A stretch of 64,000 bases of DNA, taken from Orobanche coerulescens. Its lineage: Eukaryota; Streptophyta; Magnoliopsida; Lamiales; Orobanchaceae. The stretch spans positions 72,384,762-72,448,761 of the forward strand of contig CM065805.1 of NCBI GenBank assembly GCA_033398695.1, given 5' to 3'. The translations under genes were made by a program, and so were the position numbers. Every line of letters starts with the position of its first letter. Within the stretch, counting starts at the first letter, position 1. A model generated the notes under the pieces. It was not told the DNA's origin and did not search any database. It saw only the letters and a program-made list of their open reading frames with translations. Of the stretch, positions 21,678-31,873 are shown in pieces.

Positions 21678-23647
21678 TCAGCTGGCTTTTTCTTCTGTAC
21701 TAGATTCCCAATCTAGTAATCCAAGTTCTCTGCTCAGCTCCAAGAACCTTTCTTCTGGCAAGGGTTTGGTGAAGATATCAACAATTTGGTAGTCTGTGCT
21801 GACTCTTTCAACTCTGAATCTCTTGTTAAGCACCTGATATCTAATGAAGTGATGCTTAACATCAATGTGCTTGGTCCTTGAGTGCAAAACCGGGTTGTTG
21901 GTTATTGCAATAGCACCATTGTTGTCACACCAGATAGGGACTTCATTGGTAATGATGTTGTAGTCCCTCAACTGTTGTCTGATCCATAAGATTTGGGCAC
22001 AACAACTACCTGCAGCTAGGTATTCTGACTCTGTGGTGGAGATAGAGTTAGAAACCTGCTTCTTGCTAAACCAGGATATCAGTCTGGTTCCTAGGAATTG
22101 GCACGTTCCACTAGTGCTTTTCCTATTAATTTTGCATCCTGCGAAATCTGCATCTGAATATCCTGATAGCTCGAAGTTATTCTCCTTAGGATACCATAGT
22201 CCAACATTGACTGTAGACTTAAAGTATTTAATTATTCTCTTGGCTGCATCTTGGTGCGACTGCTTAGGTGTGGATTAAAATCGTGCACATACTCCTACGG
22301 CATAAGATATGTCTGGCCTGCTTGCAGTGAGGTATAACAATGATCCAATAAGTCCTCTGTAGTGGGTTGAATCCACTGATATGCCTCCCTCATCTGCATG
22401 TAGGTGAGTACTTGTGCTCATAGGAATTCTTGCTGGTTTGGCCGATTCCATTCCAAATCTCTTGATTAGATCTCGGGTATATTTGGCTTGGTTGATGAAA
22501 GTTCCATTTTCCATCTGCTTGACTTGTAATCCAAGAAAGAAGTTAAGCTTTCCCATCATACTCATCTCGAATTCTCCTTGCATGATATTTGAGAATTTCT
22601 CACACAGCTCTGGGTTGGTTGAGCCAAATATAATGTCATCCACATATATCTGAACTATCAATATGTGGCCTTCGTGCTCCACTCTGAATAAGGTCTTGTC
22701 CACCTTCCCTTTGCAGAAACCGTTCTTATCAAGGAATACAGATAGGGTTTCATACCAAGCTCTTGGTGCTTGCTTAAGTCCATATAGAGCTTTCAACAGC
22801 TTGTAGACTTTGTCTCATTTGACAAATCCTGGGGTTTCTCCACATAGACTTCTTCTAGAATGCCATTTAGAAATGAACTCTTTACATCCATCTGGTAGAC
22901 TTCAAAATCCTTAAACGCAGTATATGCGAGGAATAGTCTGATGGCTTCTAATATTGCAACAGGTGCATAGGTTTCATCAAAATCTATTCCTTCACACTGT
23001 GCATAACCTTTAGCAACAAGTCTGGCTTTCTTCCTAACAACAGCTCCATCTTCGCCGCTCTTGTTTTTGTACACCTATTTGGTGCCAATAACCTTCTTGT
23101 GATCTAGTCTGTCTGTTAGTGTCCAAACATTGTTCCTTTCCATCTGTTCCAGCTCCTCTTGCATGGCATTAATCCAGTAATAATCTTCCAGGGCTTGTTC
23201 TGTTGTCTTGGGTTCTATCTGAGACATGAAGCACGAGAAAATTGCCATTCCTGTGGGTAGAGTGGACTGTCTTATCTTAACTCCATCAGTTAGCTTCCCA
23301 ATGATTTGTTGAATGGGATCCTTTAGCCACTTGGGAATATCTTCTTCTTCAGGGTATGTTCCCCCTGTAGATATGCTCTGATGGATTTCTTCTCTGTCTG
23401 CATCAGCTTGGATCTGGTCTCCTTGGTCTGCAACTGGATCAGCTACCGTCTTGTCATCTGCAGGTTGGGATCTGGTCTGGTCTGCAGATGAGTCTTTATC
23501 AGCTACAGCTGGGTCTTCATCAGCAATAACTGGATCAGGTAGGTTTGGTGTTCCTGTCTGATCTGCAGTTGGGTCTTCAGCAGCTATAGTTGGGTCTTCA
23601 GGCTGATCTGCAGATGAGTCCGCCATTCCTGTGTCATGTGATTTCAT
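21678..23647 (-). pseudogene. pol: S1: SIRE/Maximus-like Ty1/copia pol fragment (RT and RNase H)
   Basis: Minus strand. 23647-23075 is a spacer rich in Ala, Asp and Pro with a DPTADQ-type repeat, ending in the RT start (MERNNVWTLTDR). 23074-22793 has [20 protein letters not shown] and [13 protein letters not shown]. 22796-22275 has ALYGLKQAPRAWYETL, the catalytic IYVDDIIFGSTN and LNFFLGLQVKQ. 21971-21678 has the RNase H end CDNNGAIAITNNPVLHSRTK and HIDVKHHFIR. FGSTN is typical of the SIRE lineage. Stops separate the segments (for example near 22275 and 23075). gag, protease and integrase are missing beyond 23647. Confidence 0.8.
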
Positions 23648-24631
23648 TTCATTTATGATTTATATAGCAATTATATTATGAATATGAATTGTCGGACCGA
23701 TGGTATGTATATTATGCTTAGATTGGGATAAATCATAATGTATATGGTTTAAAGATGTCTAGTGGAAACGGAGATGTGAATTATCTTTGGTCTATTATAT
23801 GAAATGTTGGATATCGAGGACAGTTTACCGTGCTGACATTGATATCGAGGTGGTGGATTATTGATAGTGATGAATTCTACTCCATGCCAGACTATTCGTA
23901 TTATTGTGTACTCGTTCAGGGATGTTGGTCGTGGAAGGGCTAGTGTCTCCATCTTGAGGTAATTTAGTATTGCTGAATTATGGAACTATCCTGTTGCATT
24001 GTTGTATATGTTGTAAGTTGATATTTCGTATAATGATTGTGCATTGTTGTTTGGTGTGTTTTGTGTTGTTGTCTTTCTTAGAACTGTGTTAATGGGCCGA
24101 TGTGTTGAGGGATAAGACCTAAGGCACCCACGTTCCGGAGTATTCCTGTGTAGATGCTTCCGTGACCCTTGGTTGAGACCTTGGGGTACTTTGTGATTGT
24201 ATGTAATGTGTTGAGGGATAAGACCAGAATATGGCACTCACGGTCTGGAGTATACCTATGTAGATGCTTCCGTGACCCTTGGTTGCGGCCTTGGGAGTTT
24301 ATGTGCTAATATTATATGCATTGTTGAGCATTCTGTGAACCGTTATCTGACGGGAATACTACATTGTGGTCGTGTCGGTCTTTCATGATCGAGCTATCAT
24401 TGCTCACTTGGGAAGTCTTCTGATCCTTGTTGGATATGCATTTATTCGAGTTTCGTTGTCATGTTGTATCGTGACTTATCTGGAGTCAGATACGTACTGA
24501 TCGGTCATGTGTAGAATTTTCAAGGCGGGCACGTGTTGTCATGTGTTGGCTTCAGCCTCACATTGAGCTGTGCACACGAGACGTACTTCGTGAGACTAAT
24601 TAGGTACAAGACGAGATGTCTATTCGATCGA
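23648..24631. other. Unassigned sequence left of C0, possibly part of the T2 LTR
   Basis: No coding seen. A block of about 115 bp occurs twice in tandem (about 24105-24180 and 24215-24295; core TGTAGATGCTTCCGTGACCC). It could be the left part of the Tekay-like LTR that continues at 37819, split by C0; no matching target duplication supports this. Confidence 0.35.
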
Positions 24632-26512
24632 TGTTGGGATTCCGAAAATAAAACGAAATACGCAGCAGAAATAAATACGAATCCGAAACAGGATCGATCA
24701 AGTAACGTATATACAAAAAAAAATACAAAGATAAAGATTCATACCCTTGAAGCCTTTGAAATAAATCTTCGTAAAGTGTAGACGATGATCACGATCCCGT
24801 CCCGAACACGAAATTCCTTCGTTCCAAGCACCGAAAATTCGAAGCCTCTACTTCACACGCGTCGGAAGTTGCCCGGAAAATTCGACGTAACTTCGTTCTC
24901 CAAGAACACGGCTAGGAAGTTACCGTAGGAATTTTCTCTCTATTTTTTCTTGAATTCCTTTCACCTCTAAGATGAAAATTGAAAAAAAAATTTCTCTCCC
25001 TTCCTCACTTAAAGCTCACGGCAGGCAGCTCTCTATTGCCAAGAAGTTCTCACTTTTTAAGTGTGTGTGTGTAGTAGTTGTTATAATATGTTGTTTTTAT
25101 ATTATCTCAAACATATAATACAAATCATATAATTGAGATAAAATGTCAACACATAATAACAAAATTACAACTAACACATACACATGCATGGAAATGATTC
25201 CATGTGATGTGGGGAGAGGGAGGGCGGCCCATGGTGGAAGTTTCCTAGAAAACGAGCCGAGTCACTCGGCTCGTGTACCGGACGTTCACAAACGACTCCG
25301 TTAAATCCACTCCGTTTAATCACCAATGTATTTATATTAATTAATTAATCTAATTAATTAATAATATCAAATACAAATATATTTCTCTAAGAAATATAAT
25401 TTATGAATTAAATTAATCACCCGGTAACTTAATTTTAATTCATAAGACCGCTATTTTGATTTATCTAATAAATCATAATTAGATATCCAATATCTAATAT
25501 TTATAGAGAGATAATAAATTCACATTTATCCGTCAACGCTCCTGATGCGCGACTCCGTAAGTCCGTCTCAGCCGGCATTGGGAGGAACCAATGAGTGCGG
25601 GCAGCACTTAGCCAGCCTAGCGGGCCGCACTGTAAACCCCGACTGAGAACGAATGAAGGGATCATTCCAGAACCATTATGTCGTGAATACTATATACGTA
25701 TAGACCCTTTATCATATATCCCGGTCAGGTCTTCAGGTCACGGTAAAGTCAAACCCTACTATTGACTAGACTCTATACATGTGTTAATGCAAATCAAGAC
25801 CGACTGATTAATAGTGTATCTAATACGCCTCGCTCAGCCGGCTTTGGCCACAGACGCATGATCTTCTGTGACATTAACCGGCTAGGACATCCGCCTGCTC
25901 ACGAATAGGAGATAAAATCCGTTCTTGGCATACAAGAAAGATCGCTACCTGCCCGTATAGTCCGCACTTCGAGGTCGACTCAGCAATTAAGCAAATGAGT
26001 CTAACTACTCTAATGACAAACTAAACGTCACAGGCACATCTTCTACTGAATCCTCAAGTCAAAGGTCTACATACACTATCACAACCTTTTGATTCGTCAT
26101 TGACTCTTCGAGAGTGAATACCGTGTGACTGAATCGAGTATGAGTCGTGTTCGAGTATACTAGTCCCACCAATATACTTTATAACTATGCTATCAAGACG
26201 TGCACACGTCCTAGCATCAGTTATACAAGTCTTATTAAAACTTAATGCCCATTTAAGTTTATTGACTTATGACGATTTTCAGAATAAACTTTAAACACTT
26301 CCAGTGCATTTTCTCTTATCCTATAACGAGAATGGAATGTTCAGTTTATTTACATGGACTTCACTTCAATGTTTACCAAGTCAAGAATGCAATTGAAATA
26401 CAATAAACAGTGAATGAATCGAATTGCCTTTTTATTATTTATTCCATAATTACAAGTACAATGCCCCTACTCTCTCATCCCCTGAGTGGCATTCGAGGGC
26501 ATATTCCTAACA
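24632..26512 (-). repeat. 3' LTR of C0 (1881 bp)
   Basis: Plus-strand reading TGTTGGGATTCC to TTCCTAACA, so in element sense TGTTAGGAA...CCCAACA. It matches 35946-37818 with scattered changes and small indels. The element-sense polypurine tract (GCAAGTGGGAGAT) lies at about 26513-26527. Confidence 0.9.
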
Positions 26513-26527
26513 ATCTCCCACTTGCAC

Positions 26528-28072
26528 TCAATGCCACATATCATGATATCCGATCCCCATGTTCTTCAGATGTCTTTCCAAGACGGCCTGAGATAATGGC
26601 TTAGTCAGCGGGTCAGAGACATTGTCTTCTGAGTCTACTCTTTCCAATGAAACATATCCTTTTTCCACCATATCTCGAACGATGTGGTACTTTCTCTCTA
26701 TATGCTTGGTGTTGTGGTGAGCCCTCGGCTCCTTGGCTTGGGCGACAGCTCCATCATTATCACAGAATAGTGATATAGGCAACTCCGCGTTAGGCACCAC
26801 TTGAAGTTCTTGTATAAACTTCTGCATCCAAAATGCTTCTTTGCTAGCCTCTGAGGCAGCTTGATACTCTGCTTGGTGTGGAATCTGCAGAGCGCTTTCT
26901 TGGAGCTTCTCCAAGATACCGCTCCTCCATTGAGAGTAAATAAATACCCGGATGTCGACTTAGAGTCGTCATTGTCTCCTTGAAAATCGAATCGGTGAAT
27001 CCAATCACCTTCGCTTCTCCACCACCATAAGTAAGAACTAAATCTCTAGTTCTTCTTAAGTACTTAAGAATGTTCTTTACGGCAGTCAATGTTCCCTTCC
27101 CGGTTTGCTTGAAATCGACTTACCATACTCACAGTAGGCTAAGTCTCGGTCTCGTACACAACATAGCGTACATGAGGCTACCCACCGCCGAGGCATAGGT
27201 ACCTTTCTCATCTCTCTCTTGTCTTCCTCACTTTGAGGACACATTTTCGTGGTGAGATGAATTCCATGTCGCATGGGAAGGAACCCTTTTAGATTCATCC
27301 ATCTTGAATCTTCTCGGATTTTATCGATATAAAGGGCTTGGGAAAGTCCTATCATTCTTCGCGGTCTATCTCTCGTAAAGACGGATCCCTAGAATATAAG
27401 AAGCTTCTCCCAAGTCTTTCATGGAGACGCTTTAGAAAGCCAAGCTTTCACAAAGGTCTTTGAGCATTGCTATGTTATTTCCTATATGTAGAATATCATA
27501 TTCATATATTACTAAGAACGCTATGTTGCTCCCACCGATCTTTTTGTAAACACACGGTTCCTTCTCATTTCGCTCAAGTCAAAGTCCTTAATCGCTTCAC
27601 AAATCGAAGGTTCCAACTCCGAGAAGCTTGCTTCGGACCATAAATGGCTCGTTAAGCTTACACACTTTATGAATATTAGCTTTGGACACAAAACCTTTGT
27701 AGTCGTTCCATATAGATTTCCTCCTCGAGGTATCCATTTAGAAAAGCCGTTTTGACATCCATTTGCCATATTTCATAATCATAATAGGCAGCAATGGCAA
27801 GCATCATGCGAATCGACTTTATCATAGCTACGGGCGAGAAGGTATCATGATAATCGATTCCTTCCCTTTGGGTATAACCCTTTGCCACAAGCCTGGCCTT
27901 ATAGGCATCAACCTTGCCATCCCCATCAGTCTTTTTCTTATAGATCCATTTATTTCCAATAGTCCTCATGCCAGTTGGAAGATCTACTAGAGTCCAGACC
28001 TGATTGGTATGCATCGAGTCTATCTCAGCTTCCATTGCTTCTTGCCATTTATCAGAGTCTACATCCACTATC
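26528..28072 (-). pseudogene. pol: C0 reverse transcriptase and RNase H, part right of CR2 removed
   Basis: Minus strand. RT starts DVDSDKWQEAMEAEIDSMH and includes [18 protein letters not shown] and IWQMDVKTAFLNGYLEEE (to about 27690). Frames then change; GLSQALYIDKI and GFLPMRHGIHL follow near 27355-27200. RNase H at 26914-26528 reads EYQAASEASKEAFW, LFCDNDGAVAQAKEPRAHHN, NTKHIERKYHIVRD and DPLTKPLS. The catalytic YVDD region of RT is lost or scrambled near 27370-27560. The upstream end is cut by CR2; across that insertion the reading PVTYDQAIVDVDSDKW is continuous. Confidence 0.8.
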
Positions 28073-28961
28073 TGATACGAATCGGTCAACATCATCAAAT
28101 ACAAAAAAGAAGATTATCCAACCAAGCTTGATTGAGTCGCAGGCATACATAAAATCCTCATGCAAAATACATGGACAAATTACCAATTCTCGCGCGCACG
28201 ACGACTTTGTAGCAGTTTTAGTATTTTGCCCATAACTTTCTCGTCCGAAATCCGATTCAGGTGATTCAAGTGGCCATGGAAAGCTAAGAAAGAGAGCTAC
28301 AAATCTTATGAAGACCATAGGACCAAATTCGGACTCATTGGATCCCAGAAATGACAAAACCGAACCATGTGAGAAGAAGAGGCCAAGATGTCACTTTCAT
28401 GATCAAGTCATTATCAAGCCTTACAATATATCACATGAGAAGGATTCTTGTCCACTCCCTCTTGGAAGCCCCACGTCCAAATTATGCACATCAAGCCAAA
28501 ATGTTGTGATCTTTGTAGAATAGTTTAATAAATGCTTGTATTTTAGCTAGATTTTGTTTGATCTTGTTTGGCTTGTTTAGGAGATATAATGGCTATATAA
28601 TAGCCTCATCCTCAACCTTGAATAAGAATCTTGAATCTTGAATATTAATAAACCTTGTATTTCTTTGAAATATACGTTGAACGAGTTCAACAAAACTTTA
28701 GTTATGATTTCGACGCGTCTCGAATTATAACTTGATCGATTCTCAATAGGTCTTGAGGAGAGATTATCTTTATCGAGTTATAGGTCTAATTCGGTAAAAC
28801 ACATTCAAACCCATACACTATCCTACATCACGGCCGAAAACCGTATAAATTTCGGTCACCACCTTGTACTTTTGGTTGATACTTTGATACTTTTCCAAAC
28901 ATAATAATCTTACGTTGTATTTTATACGTTTTACGTACACTTATATACGTAATTCGTATCA
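28073..28961 (+). repeat. 5' LTR of CR2 (889 bp)
   Basis: TGATACGAATCGGTC to CGTATCA. U3 shows no clear similarity to the 3' LTR. The later part shares the block GATTCTCAATAGGTCTTGAG and TATAGGTCTAATTCG with it and with CR1. TATATAAT at 28594-28601 is the likely TATA box. Confidence 0.8.
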
Positions 28962-28965
28962 TAAG

Positions 28966-28977
28966 TGGTATCGGAGC
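28966..28977 (+). other. Primer-binding site of CR2
   Basis: TGGTATCGGAGC, four bases after the LTR, identical to the site in CR1. Confidence 0.8.
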
Positions 28978-29222
28978 CCAAGGTCATCTCCTTGGGCGAT
29001 TTTTTTTTTTTGAGATTAGAGCAGTCGGAAGAAAACGAAGTTTTCCGTGGATTCGACCGTTGGATCGTCACGAAATTTTGACAAAGGTAAGCCAACTCAT
29101 TGAACTACAGTCTGAACGGTGGAGATCAGATTCTTTGATCATCTTCTTGGTTCATTCTTCACGGATTTATTGGCAAATTTTCTGTCCGATTTCTTATCAA
29201 GAACTATCTCTTGATTCTTGTT

Positions 29223-31118
29223 ATGGATTTCTCCGAGCTCGATTTCTTGATGACACTCCGTGACGCACTAAACGGCTTACCGGAGCAACGTATGCAAGAA
29301 AGACACAGGGACGATGCCAACGATATTGATTTCTTGGCCAAATTCCGCAAAGATACCGGAATTTCACGAGATAGTAATCCAAATGCGTGCATAGATTGGC
29401 TTCGTGCTTGTGAGGAGCACTCGACTTCAAGGCTGCCCGATCAACCGCCGCGTTTCGTTAGTGGCAAGGCGCCCGCGGTAGCGCGCCGTCTGGTGGCAAA
29501 ATCAAACAGTCCTGCTTCACAACAACGTAAGCCTAAAATCCAAGATTGGCTTAAATTCAAAAAATATTTCAATCGAAGGTTCAAATCCCCATCTTACCAC
29601 CAATCCTTCGACGCCCCACCACCGGCATTCGATCTAAGGTCTTCCTCCATCAAGGAATTCCCAACAGAATTTTTTTTCGATGAAGACAATGTCCCTACGG
29701 TCATTTTCAATGAAGTAGACGAGACAGAGTTTTCAACGGAGCAATTCAACGAAGAAGATGAGTTGAGCCGTGTCTCCCTAGTCGACGAACCTAGATCTTA
29801 CTACTTTGATCATGGGCTAGTTGGTTGTGTTGGTCAAATTGACCAAAACGGGCCAAATTATTTTAGTAACGCGAAACAAGATCACGGCCTTATGCTTTCT
29901 GAAACGGCTAATCTTGAAGATGAACTCTTTGTCACTGACGACTTTGATATGACAGAATTTCCTGCGGCATTTTTTGATGACAAAGAAGATGATGGTTGGA
30001 GTCGAACTACCCTATCGGAGCAAAGTGGTTCGTGTGACTTTGTTGCGGTACGAAACGAGCTTAGTGGATTAATTTTTGATGAGACATTATTGGAGGAGCA
30101 CAGCAATATTGAAACGGAGTGTTGGTTAGATTATGACGGACCGCCAGCATTTGATGAGGAACCAATTGATGAAGAGGAATCCGTAATAAATTCTATGGTT
30201 CCCACCGTAATAAATTCTGTGTTTTCCATTTTTGATGATGAACCCGAGAAATCAGTGTTTCCAATTCTGGAGGAGGAACCCGATGTGGAGTTAACCGTGC
30301 GTCCCATTTCAGATGTCCACTCATTTCATGATATCAGTATTACCTGGCGGAGTAATTATTATTATTTTATTAATAATGATAGTTATTTTGTTGGTGATTC
30401 TCGAGGGGGCCCCACTACCTATCGTCTCAAGATTTTGGGCCATGTACGTCTCATGGACATTTTCGAGATCAAGTACTTAGAAGCTTTAATTAATTATCTT
30501 GACGACGAAGGAAGTTCGGAATTGAGGACAATTCCCTTTAAAGGGGGAGGGGATGATACGGAATTGAATAGTCCGAATAAAGAAACCGAAGCAAGAATCG
30601 ACGTTAAAAGCCTTACAACGCGCCGTGCACGTGCGACTATATTTTTAGGCGAGAAAACGGACACAAGCCGGAAAATGACACAACCTGCCGGAAAATGTCA
30701 CAACTCACGGAAAATGTCACAACTCACGGAAAATGTCACCTGCCGAAAATGCCGAGCACCGCCGAAAATTCACCACCGCCGGAAAATCACCTCTCCGCCG
30801 AATCGCCGAGCACTGCCGGCCGGACCGACCGTGTCGCTCGACACGGCCCGCGCCGCACTCGCCCGTAAACGCCCAAGTCATCGCCACGTGACTCGACCGT
30901 GTTGTCCAGCACGGTCGAGTCGAACTATGCCGGATAAGCCAAAACCTATCCAGACGACCCGACCGTGCTCCAGACACGGTCGAGTCAATGCCGAGTCACC
31001 GTCGGTCGAAGTCGCTGTCAGACGGCCTTGTCACGCCGCGGCCGTGTCGCCTAGCACGGCCGAAGTCATTGCCGAACGCCCTCGCCACGCCGCGCCCGTG
31101 CGAGTCACCGTCGGATGA
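29223..31118 (+). CDS. CR2 ORF: gag-like N-terminus, novel acidic region, CRM pol tail
   Basis: Uninterrupted for 631 codons from ATG 29223 (MDFSELDFLMTLRDALNGLP), which matches the start of CR1 gag (MDLNDADFLARLRDAL). No gag core and no zinc knuckle follow. Residues about 140-390 are strongly acidic and repeat an EFPTEFFFDEDN / EFPAAFFDDKED-type motif, with aromatic residues between acidic runs. Near residue 430 YLDDEGSSELRTIPFKGGGD matches the end of CR1 pol, and about 188 further codons lie inside the LTR, first as a tail shared with CR1 (ARIDVK, FLGEKT) and then as Arg/Pro-rich repeats. It looks like a gag-to-pol-end deletion derivative with an acquired segment. Function is unknown; packaging or chromatin binding are only guesses. 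Confidence 0.65.
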   Translation: MDFSELDFLMTLRDALNGLPEQRMQERHRDDANDIDFLAKFRKDTGISRDSNPNACIDWLRACEEHSTSRLPDQPPRFVSGKAPAVARRLVAKSNSPASQQRKPKIQDWLKFKKYFNRRFKSPSYHQSFDAPPPAFDLRSSSIKEFPTEFFFDEDNVPTVIFNEVDETEFSTEQFNEEDELSRVSLVDEPRSYYFDHGLVGCVGQIDQNGPNYFSNAKQDHGLMLSETANLEDELFVTDDFDMTEFPAAFFDDKEDDGWSRTTLSEQSGSCDFVAVRNELSGLIFDETLLEEHSNIETECWLDYDGPPAFDEEPIDEEESVINSMVPTVINSVFSIFDDEPEKSVFPILEEEPDVELTVRPISDVHSFHDISITWRSNYYYFINNDSYFVGDSRGGPTTYRLKILGHVRLMDIFEIKYLEALINYLDDEGSSELRTIPFKGGGDDTELNSPNKETEARIDVKSLTTRRARATIFLGEKTDTSRKMTQPAGKCHNSRKMSQLTENVTCRKCRAPPKIHHRRKITSPPNRRALPAGPTVSLDTARAALARKRPSHRHVTRPCCPARSSRTMPDKPKPIQTTRPCSRHGRVNAESPSVEVAVRRPCHAAAVSPSTAEVIAERPRHAAPVRVTVG

Positions 31119-31873
31119 GTCACCGCTTGACGAGTCACCGCCGGACGTCGTTGTCGCGCCGCGACCGTGTCAGCGGACACGGTCGAGTCCCGCCGGCGCC
31201 GCCGATCGCGCCATGGCCGTGTCACGGACACGGCCGAGTCTCCGCCGACCCACATATTTTATACACTTTTGTGTATTTTTGACTTCTCTTTTCCTTTTTA
31301 CATATTTTAGGGATTATGTTTTCCTCATTTTGTGATTTTATGTTCCTTGTTTGTATTTTATTTTATTTGTTTTGATTATTCAAAGATTTTATAAATCTTT
31401 GAATTATTTTCTTTTTTTTTGTTTGATTCCTTAGACTTAGACTACATCCCCTATAAGTAGTCTTTGATTATCACTTGTAAGAATAGAGTATTATGAATGT
31501 TGAATGAGAAAGAAAACACTTTGTGTTTCTATCATTGGTAAATGATTTTTACCGAAACTTGATTTTTATTCGACGCGTTTTCGAATATTAATCCGATTGA
31601 TTCTCAATAGGTCTTGGGAAGAAATCAACTTATCGAGTTATAGGTCTAATTCGATAAACCCTTGTTCTTGATCGTTCAAGTTTTCTTGATCGATATTATC
31701 ATTTTCCCGATATTACTTCCATTTTCCATTTGTTTGAATTTTCATCGTCATATTCGATATTACATCACAAAATACATCCGAAAAACTCCATATTCATAAA
31801 AGCCTTCCGCTATCATATTCATACGTACACTCCGACCGATACGTATCCACCTCTCCCCGGATAATTCGTATCA
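30554..31873 (+). repeat. 3' LTR of CR2 (1320 bp)
   Basis: Begins TGATACGGAATTG directly after the polypurine tract and ends CGTATCA. The start is homologous to the CR1 LTR, including its coding tail. U3 contains three CGGAAAATGTCAC-type repeats (about 30671-30740) and a GC-rich run of six hairpins. TATAAGTA at 31452-31459 is a likely TATA box. Confidence 0.85.
30826..31236 (+). repeat. Six short inverted repeats (hairpins) in the CR2 3' LTR
   Basis: Arms of 8-11 bp around loops of 2-8 bases: 30829-30846, 30891-30920, 30960-30982, 31039-31062, 31162-31185 and 31215-31235. Arm cores alternate between CGACCGTG/CACGGTCG and CGGCCGTG/CACGGCCG, so both sides change together. They lie in U3, hence near the 3' end of the element's RNA. 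Confidence 0.75.

Larger units (their letters stand above)
28073..31873 (+). mobile_element. Element CR2: non-autonomous CRM-like LTR element
   Basis: Flanked by perfect 5-bp duplications CTATC (28068-28072 and 31874-31878) inside the RT region of C0. LTR 28073-28961, TAAG spacer, initiator tRNA-Met type primer site, one long ORF, polypurine tract, LTR 30554-31873. All ends are TGATACG...CGTATCA. It has no protease, RT or integrase and would need them from a relative such as CR1. The two LTRs differ in length (889 and 1320 bp) and in U3 sequence, which is unexpected for one insertion. Confidence 0.85.

Noticed and set aside
24632..24781. Small gene at the C0 LTR start
   Set aside because: The same sequence recurs in the other LTR at 35946, and the frame has no support.
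30717..31255. Minus-strand frames across the CR2 hairpins
   Set aside because: GC-rich palindromes open all frames; the plus-strand ORF is continuous with conserved CRM sequence and is preferred.
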